DNA from: Modicisalibacter sp033446685
Lineage (GTDB): Bacteria > Pseudomonadota > Gammaproteobacteria > Pseudomonadales > Halomonadaceae
DNA: 64,000 nt
Direction: 5' to 3'
Assembly (NCBI RefSeq): GCF_033446685.1
Contig: NZ_JAWQLY010000001.1
Coordinates: 450,730-514,729, forward strand
How positions within the stretch are numbered: the first letter of the stretch is position 1; each line of letters opens with the position of its first letter. Shown here piece by piece: positions 52,624-61,486 of the stretch. A model generated the notes under the pieces. The model was not told the origin of the DNA. It made no database searches and saw only the letters and a list, made by a program, of their open reading frames with translations. The translations under genes were made by a program, and so were the position numbers.

Positions 52624-53706
52624 ATGTCCCAGCAGCAGGTTAACAACCTCAACGTCCTCTCCCAAGACGTCCTGATCACGCCCGATGCCCTCAAGCAGGA
52701 GATTCCCCTCTCTCCGACCGCCGAAAAGACCATCATCGAGGGACGCCAGACCATCCAGCGGATTCTCGACGGCGACGATCCACGCTTGATAGTGGTGGTC
52801 GGCCCCTGCTCGATTCATGACATCGAGGCCGCTCGCGATTACGCTCGCCGCCTGCGCAAGCTCGCCGACGAGGTCAGCGACAGTCTGTATATCGTGATGC
52901 GCGTCTATTTCGAGAAGCCGCGCACCACGGTCGGCTGGAAGGGGCTGATCAACGATCCGCATCTCAACGGCTCGTTCGAGATCGAAGAGGGCCTGCATAT
53001 CGCCCGCCGCCTGCTCGTCGAGCTGACCGAAATGGGGCTGCCGCTGGCCACCGAGGCGCTCGACCCGATCTCGCCGCAGTATCTTCAGGACTGCATCAGC
53101 TGGTCCGCGGTCGGCGCCCGCACCACCGAATCGCAGACGCATCGCGAGATGGCCTCGGGGCTGTCGAGCCCGGTAGGCTTCAAGAACGGCACCGACGGCA
53201 GCCTAGACGTCGCGGTCAACGCCTTGAAGTCGGTCGCTCATCCGCACAACTTCCTGGGCATCGACCAGGCCGGTCAGGTCGCGGTGATCCGTACCCGCGG
53301 CAACGCCTACGGGCATGTCGTGCTGCGCGGCGGCAACGGCAAGCCCAACTACGACAGCGTCAGCGTCGCCCTGGCCGAGCAGGAACTGAGCAAGGCCGGC
53401 GTTACCGCCAACATCATGATCGACTGCTCCCATGCCAACTCCAACAAGGACCCGGCACTGCAGTCGCTGGTCATGGAAAACGTCACCAATCAGATCCTCG
53501 AGGGCAACCGCTCGATCATCGGTCTGATGATCGAGTCGCACATCGGCTGGGGCAGTCAGACGATTCCCGACGACGTGACCCAGCTCGAATATGGGGTGTC
53601 GATCACCGATGCCTGCATCGACTGGCCGACCACCGAGGACACCTTCAAGCGCATGGCCGGCAAGCTCAAGCCGGTACTCGCCGAGCGTCGCGGCAAGCGT
53701 ACCTGA
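52624..53706 (+). CDS. aroF: 3-deoxy-7-phosphoheptulonate synthase (class I DAHP synthase)
   Basis: A 360-residue first enzyme of the shikimate pathway, joining PEP and erythrose 4-phosphate. Motifs: VVVGPCSIHD (about 58-67), VMRVYFEKPRTTVGWKG (about 92-108) and MIDCSHANSNKDP (about 265-277). It belongs to the Phe/Tyr/Trp-feedback class related to AroF/G/H; which amino acid inhibits it cannot be told from sequence alone, so the symbol is tentative. The gene stands alone, with a poor TTGACA-like -35 near 52516 upstream, and closes in a strong terminator. Confidence 0.93.
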   Translation: MSQQQVNNLNVLSQDVLITPDALKQEIPLSPTAEKTIIEGRQTIQRILDGDDPRLIVVVGPCSIHDIEAARDYARRLRKLADEVSDSLYIVMRVYFEKPRTTVGWKGLINDPHLNGSFEIEEGLHIARRLLVELTEMGLPLATEALDPISPQYLQDCISWSAVGARTTESQTHREMASGLSSPVGFKNGTDGSLDVAVNALKSVAHPHNFLGIDQAGQVAVIRTRGNAYGHVVLRGGNGKPNYDSVSVALAEQELSKAGVTANIMIDCSHANSNKDPALQSLVMENVTNQILEGNRSIIGLMIESHIGWGSQTIPDDVTQLEYGVSITDACIDWPTTEDTFKRMAGKLKPVLAERRGKRT

Positions 53707-53742
53707 GCGACAAGCGGCAACCCGTCGAACTCGCCTGAGCCA

Positions 53743-53785
53743 AACCACCGGGGCCTGCATTGAGCAGGCCCCGGTGGTTCTTGTC
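53743..53785. terminator. Strong hairpin terminator between aroF and dinG
   Basis: A perfect 16-bp stem (arms at 53743-53758 and 53764-53779, starting AACCACCGGGG) with a 5-base loop, followed by CTTGTCGG on the plus strand. It lies between convergent genes and probably serves both. The trailing T run is weak. Confidence 0.85.
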
Positions 53786-53801
53786 GGTTTCTTATCAACA
53801 A

Positions 53802-55940
53802 TCAGGCGCTCGGCTGGCCATCGATCTCGCGGCGAAACGGCGGCAGCGAATCGAGCAGCGCCTGCCCATAGCGGCGGGTCAGCACGCGCCGGTCGAGCAA
53901 CGTGATACGTCCCTCGTCGGCTTCCTTGCGAATCAGTCGCCCGCATGCCTGGACCAGCTTGATCGAGGCATCGGGTACCGAGATGCGCATGAAGGGGTTG
54001 CCACCGCGGCTTTCGATCCATTCCGCCAGGGTCGCGCCGACCGGATCATCGGGCACCGCGAACGGCAGCCGGGTAATGACGACATGGGTCAGGTATTGCC
54101 CCGGCAGGTCGATGCCCTCGGCGAAGCTCGCCAGGCCGAAGATGATGCTGCCCTCGCCGGCATCGACGCGCTTGCGATGGCGGTCGATCAGTTCGCGCTT
54201 GGGCAGACGATCCTGAGCAAGCACGCGCTTGCTCAGCGCCTCGGGCAAGGCCTTCTCGACGGCACGTAGTTGCGCCCGCGATGAGAACAGCATCAGCACC
54301 GCCTCGCGTTCGCCGAGCTCGGCGATGAACTCGCCGATCGCCCGCTCGTGGGCATCGCGATTGCTCGGGTCGACCGCCTCGCGGGGCACGCTGAGCACCG
54401 CACGGGAATAGTCGAACGGGCTCGGCAGTCGCTGGTAGCGGTAGCGATTGGCCAGTCCGGCCCGCTCCTGCAGGCGCTCGAAGCGCCCCAGCGCGGTCAG
54501 CGTCGCCGAGGTCACCACCGCCCCGTAGCAACTGCCCCAGAGATAACGCGCCAACGTCTCCGCCGCCGATACCGGGCTCGCCGAGAAGGTCAGTTCGCTC
54601 TCGCCGCCCTGCTGGTCGAAGGTCAGCCAGCGCGCCTGCGGCGGTTCGCCTTCGCTGTCGTCGGCGGCCATCGCCTGCCACAGCGCATGCGCCTCGAGGG
54701 CGCGGCCGTGCAGCAACGCCACCAGTGGCAACCAGGGCTCGGCCTGCTCGCGCTCGAGCCCGGTGGCTTTCTCGGGATCGAGGCTCTCGCGCAGGATATC
54801 GGCCATCGTCTCGAGATTGCGCGACAACTCGGCGAACGGCGTGACCAGCGCCGCCGCCAACTCGCGCAGAGCCTGTGGCGCACGGCCCATGGCGAAGCGG
54901 TGATGGCGAGTGTCGTCGCCGGCGCCATCGGGCAGTTCGGCCAGGCTGTGGCCCAGCGCATAGGCTTCGCCGAGGCGAGGCTCAAGTGCGGCGATCGACT
55001 CGGGAAAGCCCGCAAGCAGCCGCGCCAGGGTCGGCTGCACCGCCAGGGCAGTATTCAACTCGGTCAGCGATTTCTTGAGAGTGCGCAGCCAGCGCAGCGT
55101 GGCGTTGACGCCGAAGCGATGATAGAAGTGCTCGAGGGCCTTGTCGGGCAGGTGATGGCCTTCGTCGAAGATGTAGATGCAGTCCTTGGGAGGCGGCAGC
55201 ACCACCCCGCCCCCCAGGGACAGATCGGCCAGCACCAGGTCGTGGTTGGCGACGATCACGTCGGCCTGATCGAGATGCCGGCGGGCCCGGAAAAAGGCAC
55301 AGGCGCTGAAGTGGCCGCAGCGTCGGTTGGTGCACTGGCGGTGATCGGTGGTCAGCTTGCGCCAACTGGTGTCCTCGATGGCCACCGGCCAGCTGTCGCG
55401 ATCGCCCTCCCAGCGGCCGGTACCGTAGGCTTCGGCGAGCTCCTGCACCAGGCCGTGGAAATCGTCGCCGTCGCGCGACTCCAGGGCCTGCTCGAACAAC
55501 GAGTAGGTCGGGTTCTCCTCGGTGCCATCCAACGCCTGATCGAGCTTGGCGACGCATAGATAACGGCCCCGCCCCTTGGCCAGGGCGTAGTCGAACTGCA
55601 GACCGCTATGTTGCTTGAGTGCCGGCAGATCCTGATGCAGGACCTGCTCCTGCAGCGCCACCGTGGCGGTCGAAATCACCAGCCGCTTGCCGCGCGCCTG
55701 GGCGACCGGCAACGCCGACAGCAGATAGGCCAGCGTCTTGCCTGTACCGGTGCCGGCCTCGAGCACGCAGACGTGTTCGTTGGAGAGCCGCCGCCCGCTG
55801 TCGTCGGCCTCGATGCCGGCCAGCGTCCGCGCGATCTCGGCGATCATCAGCCGCTGACCATAACGCGGGGTCAACTCGAGGCCCTCTAGGACCCGGCGAT
55901 AAGCGGCCTGGATCTCGTTCTTCAGGGCCTCGTCGAGCAT
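53802..55940 (-). CDS. dinG: ATP-dependent DNA helicase DinG
   Basis: A 712-residue XPD-like superfamily 2 helicase. Walker A GTGTGKT is at 63-69. The iron-sulfur cysteines are C129, C203, C208 and C214, with spacing identical to that of E. coli DinG. The Walker B box reads DEGHHL. The second RecA domain covers about 520-690 (motif VI HVVITRLPFAVPDDP and QACGRLIR). DinG unwinds 5'-3' and removes R-loops and other structures. No LexA box was seen before it. It follows the DEAD-box gene after 32 bases. Confidence 0.94.
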   Translation of the reverse strand: MLDEALKNEIQAAYRRVLEGLELTPRYGQRLMIAEIARTLAGIEADDSGRRLSNEHVCVLEAGTGTGKTLAYLLSALPVAQARGKRLVISTATVALQEQVLHQDLPALKQHSGLQFDYALAKGRGRYLCVAKLDQALDGTEENPTYSLFEQALESRDGDDFHGLVQELAEAYGTGRWEGDRDSWPVAIEDTSWRKLTTDHRQCTNRRCGHFSACAFFRARRHLDQADVIVANHDLVLADLSLGGGVVLPPPKDCIYIFDEGHHLPDKALEHFYHRFGVNATLRWLRTLKKSLTELNTALAVQPTLARLLAGFPESIAALEPRLGEAYALGHSLAELPDGAGDDTRHHRFAMGRAPQALRELAAALVTPFAELSRNLETMADILRESLDPEKATGLEREQAEPWLPLVALLHGRALEAHALWQAMAADDSEGEPPQARWLTFDQQGGESELTFSASPVSAAETLARYLWGSCYGAVVTSATLTALGRFERLQERAGLANRYRYQRLPSPFDYSRAVLSVPREAVDPSNRDAHERAIGEFIAELGEREAVLMLFSSRAQLRAVEKALPEALSKRVLAQDRLPKRELIDRHRKRVDAGEGSIIFGLASFAEGIDLPGQYLTHVVITRLPFAVPDDPVGATLAEWIESRGGNPFMRISVPDASIKLVQACGRLIRKEADEGRITLLDRRVLTRRYGQALLDSLPPFRREIDGQPSA

Positions 55941-55972
55941 CGATCGATCCTTTCAAAATCCCTACGACAGCC

Positions 55973-57247
55973 CTACAGCAGCCCTTCGGGCGGATGCTCG
56001 CAGGGCAGCTTGTCGTTGATATAGCGCTCGATCTCGGGCAGCGAGAAGGCGTCCTCCTCGCCGACGAAGCTGATCGACACGCCCTTGGCGCCGGCGCGTC
56101 CGGTACGTCCGATGCGATGCACGTAGTCTTCCGGGTCTTCGGGCAAGGTATAGTTGATGACATGACTGACGTCATCGATATGGATGCCACGCCCGGCGAC
56201 GTCGGTCGCCACCAGCACCGTGAGCTCGCCTTCGCGGAAGCGCTCGAGGGTCTTGATGCGCTGATTCTGCGGCACGTCGCCGGACAGCATGGCGACATTG
56301 ACGTCGGCCTTGCGCAGCAGTTCATCGAGCTTGCGCACCAGATCGCGACGGTTGCCGAACACCATGACCCGCTCGAAGGATTCCTGTTTGAGCAGGTTGA
56401 CCAGCAGCCGCTGCTTGTCGTCGTCGCTGACCAGATAGACGCGCTGGTCGATGTCGGCGGCGTTGTCGACGGTGACCTCGATCTCGACGTGCGCCGGCTG
56501 ATGCGTCCACTGGCTGGCTAGGTTGAGGATGTCTTCGGTAAAGGTCGCCGAGAACAGGAAGGTCTGACGCTCCTCGGTCTTGGGCGTATGGCGGATGATC
56601 CGCTTGACGTCGGGAATGAAGCCCATCGACAGCATGCGATCCGCCTCGTCGAGCACCAGCACCTCGGTCTGGCTGAGATCGACGTCGCGCTTCTCGTGAA
56701 AGTCGAGCAGGCGACCCGGTGTGGCGACCAGTAGGTCGACCTTCTTAGCCAGCTGTTCGCGCTGCTTCTGGTAATCCATGCCGCCGACCACGCTGGCGAT
56801 ATTCAGCGAGGTGAAGCGGGCCAGCGCCTTAGCGTCCTTCTCGATCTGCAGCGCCAGCTCACGGGTCGGCGCTACGATCAGCGCGCGCGGCGCACCCGGC
56901 TTCTGGCCATCCGGCGCCGGCTCCTCGAGGAAGTAGGTCAGCGCGGCGATCAGAAAGGCCGCGGTCTTGCCGGTCCCGGTCTGCGCCTTGCCGACCACGT
57001 CGCCGCCGAGCAGGGTCTGGCTCAGCGCCTCGGCCTGGATCGGCGTGCAGTATTCGAAGCCCAGCGCATGGATCGCCCGCATCAGCGGCAGCGGCAGGTC
57101 GAAGTCGTGGAAGCGCCACTTGCCGGCGACCGGCGGCACCTGGAACTGGCGCAGATCCCAGTTGGACTGCGATTTGCGCGGCTTGCGGCGACGACGCTTG
57201 GGCTTGCGGTTCTGGGCCGGTGCGGCTGTCTTTTCCGACTCACTCAT
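55973..57247 (-). CDS. rhlB: DEAD-box RNA helicase, RhlB-like
   Basis: A 424-residue ATP-dependent RNA helicase. A Lys/Arg-rich N-terminus (RRRRKPRK) precedes the two RecA domains with AQTGTGKT, PTRELALQI, DEAD (VLDEADRML), SAT (FLFSATF) and HRIGRTGRAG. Length, the Phe Q-motif region (FHDFDLPLPLMRAIHALGFEYCTPIQ, only the short flanks are diagnostic) and the basic N-terminus fit the RhlB branch, which works with RNase E in the degradosome. Some uncertainty remains between RhlB and RhlE. ATG 57247 is chosen; the frame is open further upstream without a coherent sequence. A TACAAT -10-like site lies about 45 bases before the start. Confidence 0.9.
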   Translation of the reverse strand: MSESEKTAAPAQNRKPKRRRRKPRKSQSNWDLRQFQVPPVAGKWRFHDFDLPLPLMRAIHALGFEYCTPIQAEALSQTLLGGDVVGKAQTGTGKTAAFLIAALTYFLEEPAPDGQKPGAPRALIVAPTRELALQIEKDAKALARFTSLNIASVVGGMDYQKQREQLAKKVDLLVATPGRLLDFHEKRDVDLSQTEVLVLDEADRMLSMGFIPDVKRIIRHTPKTEERQTFLFSATFTEDILNLASQWTHQPAHVEIEVTVDNAADIDQRVYLVSDDDKQRLLVNLLKQESFERVMVFGNRRDLVRKLDELLRKADVNVAMLSGDVPQNQRIKTLERFREGELTVLVATDVAGRGIHIDDVSHVINYTLPEDPEDYVHRIGRTGRAGAKGVSISFVGEEDAFSLPEIERYINDKLPCEHPPEGLL

Positions 57248-57409
57248 AGGCTTGCAGTTCTGTTCCGGTTCGATGGGAAATAATGAAGGCGCCATTGTAC
57301 CAGCCCTTGGCAACAAGAGCCCGTCACGCGCATCGCGGGTCACAACCTGTCGGTAGCCGGCCGGGAGCTGGTAGAATGCGCAAATGCACGATTCAGGAAA
57401 CCGCCCTAC

Positions 57410-57661
57410 ATGACGCGCAAGAAGAAGACTCGCTCGCTGGCCGACAAGGTGACCATCCGCACCGGCAAGCGCAAGGATTATCGCCGTTGGCGCCACGACA
57501 ATCCCGACGAGATCGTCTCGTCGCGTCGCTTCACCGAGAAGAAGCGCCAGCAGCGCAAGCTTCAGGCTGCACGCAAGCTTGCCCGCCAGCAGCAGGCGGG
57601 CAAGCTCGACCTTCACGGCAGCGATTCGCGCGATGGCGACGCGCCGAAGGGAGATGCATGA
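57410..57661 (+). CDS. Small basic protein coupled to exonuclease III
   Basis: An 83-residue, strongly basic protein (many Lys and Arg in residues 1-60, acidic Asp-rich tail). No membrane helix or known domain is recognised. A nucleic-acid or ribosome contact would fit the composition, but that is conjecture. It is divergent from the rhlB-type gene (162-base gap) and ends in ATGA with the xthA start, so the two are translationally coupled. A TAGAAT -10-like sequence lies about 38 bases before its start. Confidence 0.7.
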   Translation: MTRKKKTRSLADKVTIRTGKRKDYRRWRHDNPDEIVSSRRFTEKKRQQRKLQAARKLARQQQAGKLDLHGSDSRDGDAPKGDA

Positions 57662-58497
57662 TGCGCCTGGTATCCTTCAACATCAACGGGCTACGTGCGC
57701 GCCTGCATCAGCTCGAAGCGCTGATAGAAAGCCATCGCCCCGCGGTGATCGGCCTGCAGGAGACCAAGGTCCACGATGACGAGTTTCCGCTCGAGGCCGT
57801 TCGCGCCCTAGGTTATCACGTCTATTACCACGGTCAGAAAGGCCATTACGGGGTCGCCCTGCTGTGCCGGCGCGAACCCGAAGAAGTCTTCTACGGTCTG
57901 CCCGAAGATGGTGAGGACGCCCAGCGGCGCTTGATCGGCGCCCGCTTGTGCGGCGACGACGGCGAGGAATTGATCGTCTGGAACGGCTACTTCCCGCAGG
58001 GCGAGAACATCGCTCATCCGGTCAAGTACCCGCACAAGCGCGCGTTCTACGCCAAGCTCAGCGAGCATCTCGAGCGCGACTTCCGCCCCGATCAGCGGCT
58101 CGCCCTGATGGGCGATTTCAATATTTCGCCCGAGGACATCGATATCGGCATCGGCGAGTCCAGCCGCAAGCGCTGGCTGCGGGAAGGCAAGACCAGCTTC
58201 CAGCCGGAGGAGCGCGAATGGCTACAGCGTCTTAGGACATGGGGCCTGGACGACGGCTACCGGCTCTGCCACCCCGAGGATTGCGATACCTTCAGCTGGT
58301 TCGACTACCGCTCGCGCGGCTTCGAGCGCGATCCCAAGCGCGGCCTGCGCATCGATTACATCCTGGTCACGCGCCCGCTCGCCGAGCGGGTCCGCGACGC
58401 CGGCATCGACTATCCGTTGCGCAGCATGACCCGACCGTCGGACCATGCCCCGGTATGGCTCGATCTGGACCTGGAAGGATTTCCGTCGCCCGGCTAG
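57661..58497 (+). CDS. xthA: Exonuclease III
   Basis: A 278-residue AP endonuclease/3'-5' exonuclease. SFNINGLRARLHQLEAL opens the protein, the metal-binding glutamate is E34 (LQETK), MGDFNISPEDIDIG is near 145-157, and the C-terminal SDHAPVWLDLDL is near 260-270. It cleaves abasic sites in base excision repair. ATG 57661 aligns with E. coli XthA; the ATG at 57658, adjacent, is an alternative start. Its TAG stop overlaps the convergent TPR gene stop by 4 bases (CTAG). Confidence 0.96.
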   Translation: MRLVSFNINGLRARLHQLEALIESHRPAVIGLQETKVHDDEFPLEAVRALGYHVYYHGQKGHYGVALLCRREPEEVFYGLPEDGEDAQRRLIGARLCGDDGEELIVWNGYFPQGENIAHPVKYPHKRAFYAKLSEHLERDFRPDQRLALMGDFNISPEDIDIGIGESSRKRWLREGKTSFQPEEREWLQRLRTWGLDDGYRLCHPEDCDTFSWFDYRSRGFERDPKRGLRIDYILVTRPLAERVRDAGIDYPLRSMTRPSDHAPVWLDLDLEGFPSPG

Positions 58498-59753
58498 CCC
58501 GACCGCGCCTTCTTCGCACTTTCCGCGCCGACACCAGCGGCGCGGCTTTGCAGCGAATCCAGCCATGCCTCGGCCTGCTCGGCACCCGCCTGGCGGGCCG
58601 CCTCGAAGGCCGCCCTGGCGACCTCGCGATCACCCTGCTCGAGTGCCGACACGCCTTCCAGCAACCAGTCGCGCGGTGTCGCCTCGCCCGCCCGACGTGC
58701 TCGACGCAACGCCTCGATGGCCAATTCCCAGCGCCCCCAGGCATAGGCAAGCTCGCCCAATTGACGCCAGTCTTCACCCTTCTGGCTACGCTCGCTTACC
58801 GCGTGCCATGCCTCGAGCGCCGCGTCACGATCACGCGCCGCGCTCCAGGCCTGCGCCAACAGCCGACGATTGGCCAGATTATCTTCCAACTGGCCGTTGG
58901 CCAGCGCCCGCTCGAGGTGCTCGGCAGCGCGCGCCGGCGTACCGCCGGCCCTGTGCAGCTGGATCAGTTGATGCAGGGCGGCTTCGCCCTGCAGCGCGCC
59001 ACGCCGCCAGCCGGCTTCCCAGATCGCCGCGGCGCGACCGGGATGATCGAGCCGCTGGGCCAGGCCCGCGGCACGTCGCCAGGTATCGGCTGTCACCTCA
59101 GCGGCGCCGAGCAAGGCATCGAGGCTCGTGAGGGCCTCGCGCTCGCGGCCCGCACGCTGATAGATGCTCGCCGCGAGTTCCAGGCGCCGACCATCCGCAG
59201 TAGCGCCCGCTCCCCGCCGCGCGCGATCGACCCACTCGGCGGCCGCCTCCCAGCGCTCGAGCTGGGCCAGCCCCTGCGCCATCAACCAGCGATTGCCGTC
59301 ATCGGCCGCTGCCTCGTCCTGCTCCAGCCACTGCCCGAGCAACTCGACGCCGCGTGCGGTCTGATCGGCACTTAGCCGCAGCCGCGCCTCCTGATGCAGC
59401 CATCGGCGGCGGTACTCACGCTCGATACCGTCGAGGCTTCGCGCCTGGGCCAGCAGCTCGGCCGCGGCAACGGGGTTGTCACGACGCCGCTCGGCATTCG
59501 CGGCGATCTGCAGGAACAGCGCCCGCGCCCAGCGATCGGCCGCGTTGCCACCCTCCAGGCGTGCCGCGGCCGCGCGGGCATCGTCAGCCAGGGCCGCGGG
59601 ATCTCCACCGTCGAGACGCGACTGCATGCGCTCGAGGCTCTGCACCATGTCCGGGCGCAACGCCGGCGCGGCGCAGGCCAGGCCCGGCAGCGTCAACGAC
59701 AGCAAGCCGGCCAACAGTACGACGGCGGGCTTGGGCAAGCGCGCATGCATCAT
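58494..59753 (-). CDS. TPR-repeat periplasmic protein of the TonB operon
   Basis: A 419-residue protein with a signal peptide (about 1-28, ending CAAPAL) and a long array of alpha-helical TPR-type repeats rich in Ala, Arg, Leu and Trp (about 45-400). It is the last gene of the DUF3450-TtpC-ExbB-ExbD-TonB run, 2 bases after tonB. TPR proteins are common at this place in similar operons and may help connect the TonB system to its receptors. Its exact task is unknown. Confidence 0.8.
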   Translation of the reverse strand: MMHARLPKPAVVLLAGLLSLTLPGLACAAPALRPDMVQSLERMQSRLDGGDPAALADDARAAAARLEGGNAADRWARALFLQIAANAERRRDNPVAAAELLAQARSLDGIEREYRRRWLHQEARLRLSADQTARGVELLGQWLEQDEAAADDGNRWLMAQGLAQLERWEAAAEWVDRARRGAGATADGRRLELAASIYQRAGREREALTSLDALLGAAEVTADTWRRAAGLAQRLDHPGRAAAIWEAGWRRGALQGEAALHQLIQLHRAGGTPARAAEHLERALANGQLEDNLANRRLLAQAWSAARDRDAALEAWHAVSERSQKGEDWRQLGELAYAWGRWELAIEALRRARRAGEATPRDWLLEGVSALEQGDREVARAAFEAARQAGAEQAEAWLDSLQSRAAGVGAESAKKARSG

Positions 59754-59755
59754 GA

Positions 59756-60556
59756 CTACCCTTTGAGTCGGAACACCAGACGTTGACGAGCCTCACGGGG
59801 CGACGCGGACTCGGGGAACTGCCAGCGCGAGATCGCCCGCATCGCCGCTCGCTCGAAGACGTTGCGCGGCTCGGCATCGGTCACCCGCAGCGAATCACTG
59901 TCGACGCTACCGTCGGGGAGGATCGTGAAGCGCACCTCGACATAGCCCTCCAGACCGCGTCGCTGCGCACGCGCCGGGTACTCGGGCGGCACCTTGCGCG
60001 TCGGCTGCGGCGAGCCCACCGGCCCCGAGGCACTGGCCGGTCCCTGGGCGCTATCCCGCTCGCTCCGCTGGCTGGAGTCCTCGCTGGCATGCGTCGCGTC
60101 GGCCTCGGCGACCCGCTCGGGGCTGGCCTGGGGCTCGGGCGCCGGCTCGGGCTTCGGCTTCGGCTTCGGTTGAGCCTTGGGCTTCGGCTTCGGTTGAGCC
60201 TTGGGCTTCGGCTGTTGAGTCGTCAGCTCGGGCAGTTCCGCGTCCAGCGGCACCTCGGGAACTTCCATCGCCGGTACCTCGGGCGTCGGCAAGGCGACCG
60301 GGCTGCTCGGACTGGGCGCTGGCAATGGCGCGGGCGGAGGGGGCGGCGGTGCCTCGGCGGGTGGCGTGGGCGCCGCCTGGGCCGGCGCCGGTGCGTTGTT
60401 CGGAGACTGCTGCCGGGGCGCCTCGACCATCGACATCGAAAGCGGCTCCTCGATCTTCGGTCGATCGTCGACCGGGGGCGTGACCAGCAGCGCCAGTAAC
60501 GTCAACAGCACCAGCGTCAGCAGTACGCCGCCCAGCGAACCGAGCAGGTGACGCAT
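59756..60556 (-). CDS. tonB: TonB energy-transducing protein
   Basis: A 266-residue TonB-family protein. One N-terminal transmembrane helix (about 8-27) is followed by a Pro/Ala/Lys-rich periplasmic linker (about 40-175) with repeated PKPKAQ units, and a C-terminal TonB domain (about 185-265) with PPEYPARAQRRGLEGYVEVRFT and a late FERAAMRAISRWQFP. It transfers proton-motive energy to outer-membrane receptors for siderophores, haem or vitamin B12. It overlaps exbD by one base (TGATG). Confidence 0.93.
   Translation of the reverse strand: MRHLLGSLGGVLLTLVLLTLLALLVTPPVDDRPKIEEPLSMSMVEAPRQQSPNNAPAPAQAAPTPPAEAPPPPPPAPLPAPSPSSPVALPTPEVPAMEVPEVPLDAELPELTTQQPKPKAQPKPKPKAQPKPKPKPEPAPEPQASPERVAEADATHASEDSSQRSERDSAQGPASASGPVGSPQPTRKVPPEYPARAQRRGLEGYVEVRFTILPDGSVDSDSLRVTDAEPRNVFERAAMRAISRWQFPESASPREARQRLVFRLKG
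60151..60212. repeat. Short tandem repeat in tonB linker
   Basis: A 24-base unit coding for Pro, Lys and Gln (ending in GCTTCGGCTTCGG on the plus strand) is present about two and a half times and lies within the proline-lysine spacer of TonB. Length variants of such spacers are common among strains. Confidence 0.7.
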
Positions 60557-60960
60557 CAGGGACTGCCCCGCGTCGCCGCCACCGCCAGGTTGTCGACGCC
60601 GGCCTCGCGGATGCGATCCATGACCTCGATCAGCAGCCCGGTGGTGGCTTCGCGGTCGGCCTGCACGACGACTCCGCCGCGCTCGCTGACCAGTCCGGCA
60701 ACCACGGTACCGACGCGGTGCACGTCGACCGGCTCGCCGTCGACCCAGACCGCGCCCTGCGGGGTGATGGCGACCATCACCTGGGCGTCGGGGCGCGCGC
60801 TGGCGGCCGACGATTCGGGACGCTCGATCTCGACGCCGCTCTCCTTGGTAAAGCTGGTGGTGACGATGAAGAAGATCAGCATGATGAATACCACATCGAG
60901 CATCGGCGTGAGGTTGACCTCAGCGCCCTCGTCGCCGTTGCTCATTCGACGTCTACGCAT
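60556..60960 (-). CDS. exbD: ExbD/TolR-family proton-channel protein
   Basis: A 134-residue protein with a basic N-terminus, one transmembrane helix (about 20-40, NLTPMLDVVFIMLIFFIVT with the proton-binding Asp in MLD) and a periplasmic domain. It belongs to the ExbD2 branch found with TtpC. Works with ExbB to energise TonB. It overlaps exbB by 8 bases. Confidence 0.93.
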   Translation of the reverse strand: MRRRRMSNGDEGAEVNLTPMLDVVFIMLIFFIVTTSFTKESGVEIERPESSAASARPDAQVMVAITPQGAVWVDGEPVDVHRVGTVVAGLVSERGGVVVQADREATTGLLIEVMDRIREAGVDNLAVAATRGSP

Positions 60961-61486
60961 GATTTGCCTCCACGGCGCGCGCCATCCGGTCGTGAAGGCG
61001 CTGGTCCTCGCGACGGATGACCTGCTCGAGACGGGTAGTGAACAGCAGCCCGACCACCGCGATCGCCATGCCGGTGAGCGTCGGCAACGTCGCCCGGGCG
61101 ACGCCGTCGGCCATCGCCCGGGCCTGGCCGACCTCGGTCAGCGCCAGGCTGTCGAAGACCTGGATCATGCCGGTCACGGTGCCCAGCAGCCCCAGCAACG
61201 GGCACAGCGCGACCAGCAACTTTAGCCACGGCAGCGGGCGGCGCAAGCGGGCGATCAGCTCGCGGGTCCAGACCTCGCGCAGGGTCAGCGCACTCCAGCT
61301 GATATGCTCGGACCGCGAGGTCCAGCGAGCGATCAGCTCGCGGCGCGCGCGGCGATGGGTAAAACGCCAGTAGAGGCCACGCTCCAGCGCCAGCGAGAAC
61401 AGCGCCATGGCCACCACGGCGATCACCACCAGCACGATGCCGCCGGTTTCAACCAGCCGCGCCAAGGGCTCAAGCAGGATGGGCAT
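60953..61486 (-). CDS. exbB: ExbB/MotA/TolQ-family proton-channel protein
   Basis: A 177-residue protein with three helices: about 15-33, 92-112 and 138-156. The family motif PLLGLLGTVTGMIQVFDS lies near 96-113. Short ExbB2 proteins of this type work with TtpC and ExbD. ATG 61486 overlaps the end of the upstream ttpC by 17 bases. Confidence 0.92.
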   Translation of the reverse strand: MPILLEPLARLVETGGIVLVVIAVVAMALFSLALERGLYWRFTHRRARRELIARWTSRSEHISWSALTLREVWTRELIARLRRPLPWLKLLVALCPLLGLLGTVTGMIQVFDSLALTEVGQARAMADGVARATLPTLTGMAIAVVGLLFTTRLEQVIRREDQRLHDRMARAVEANHA

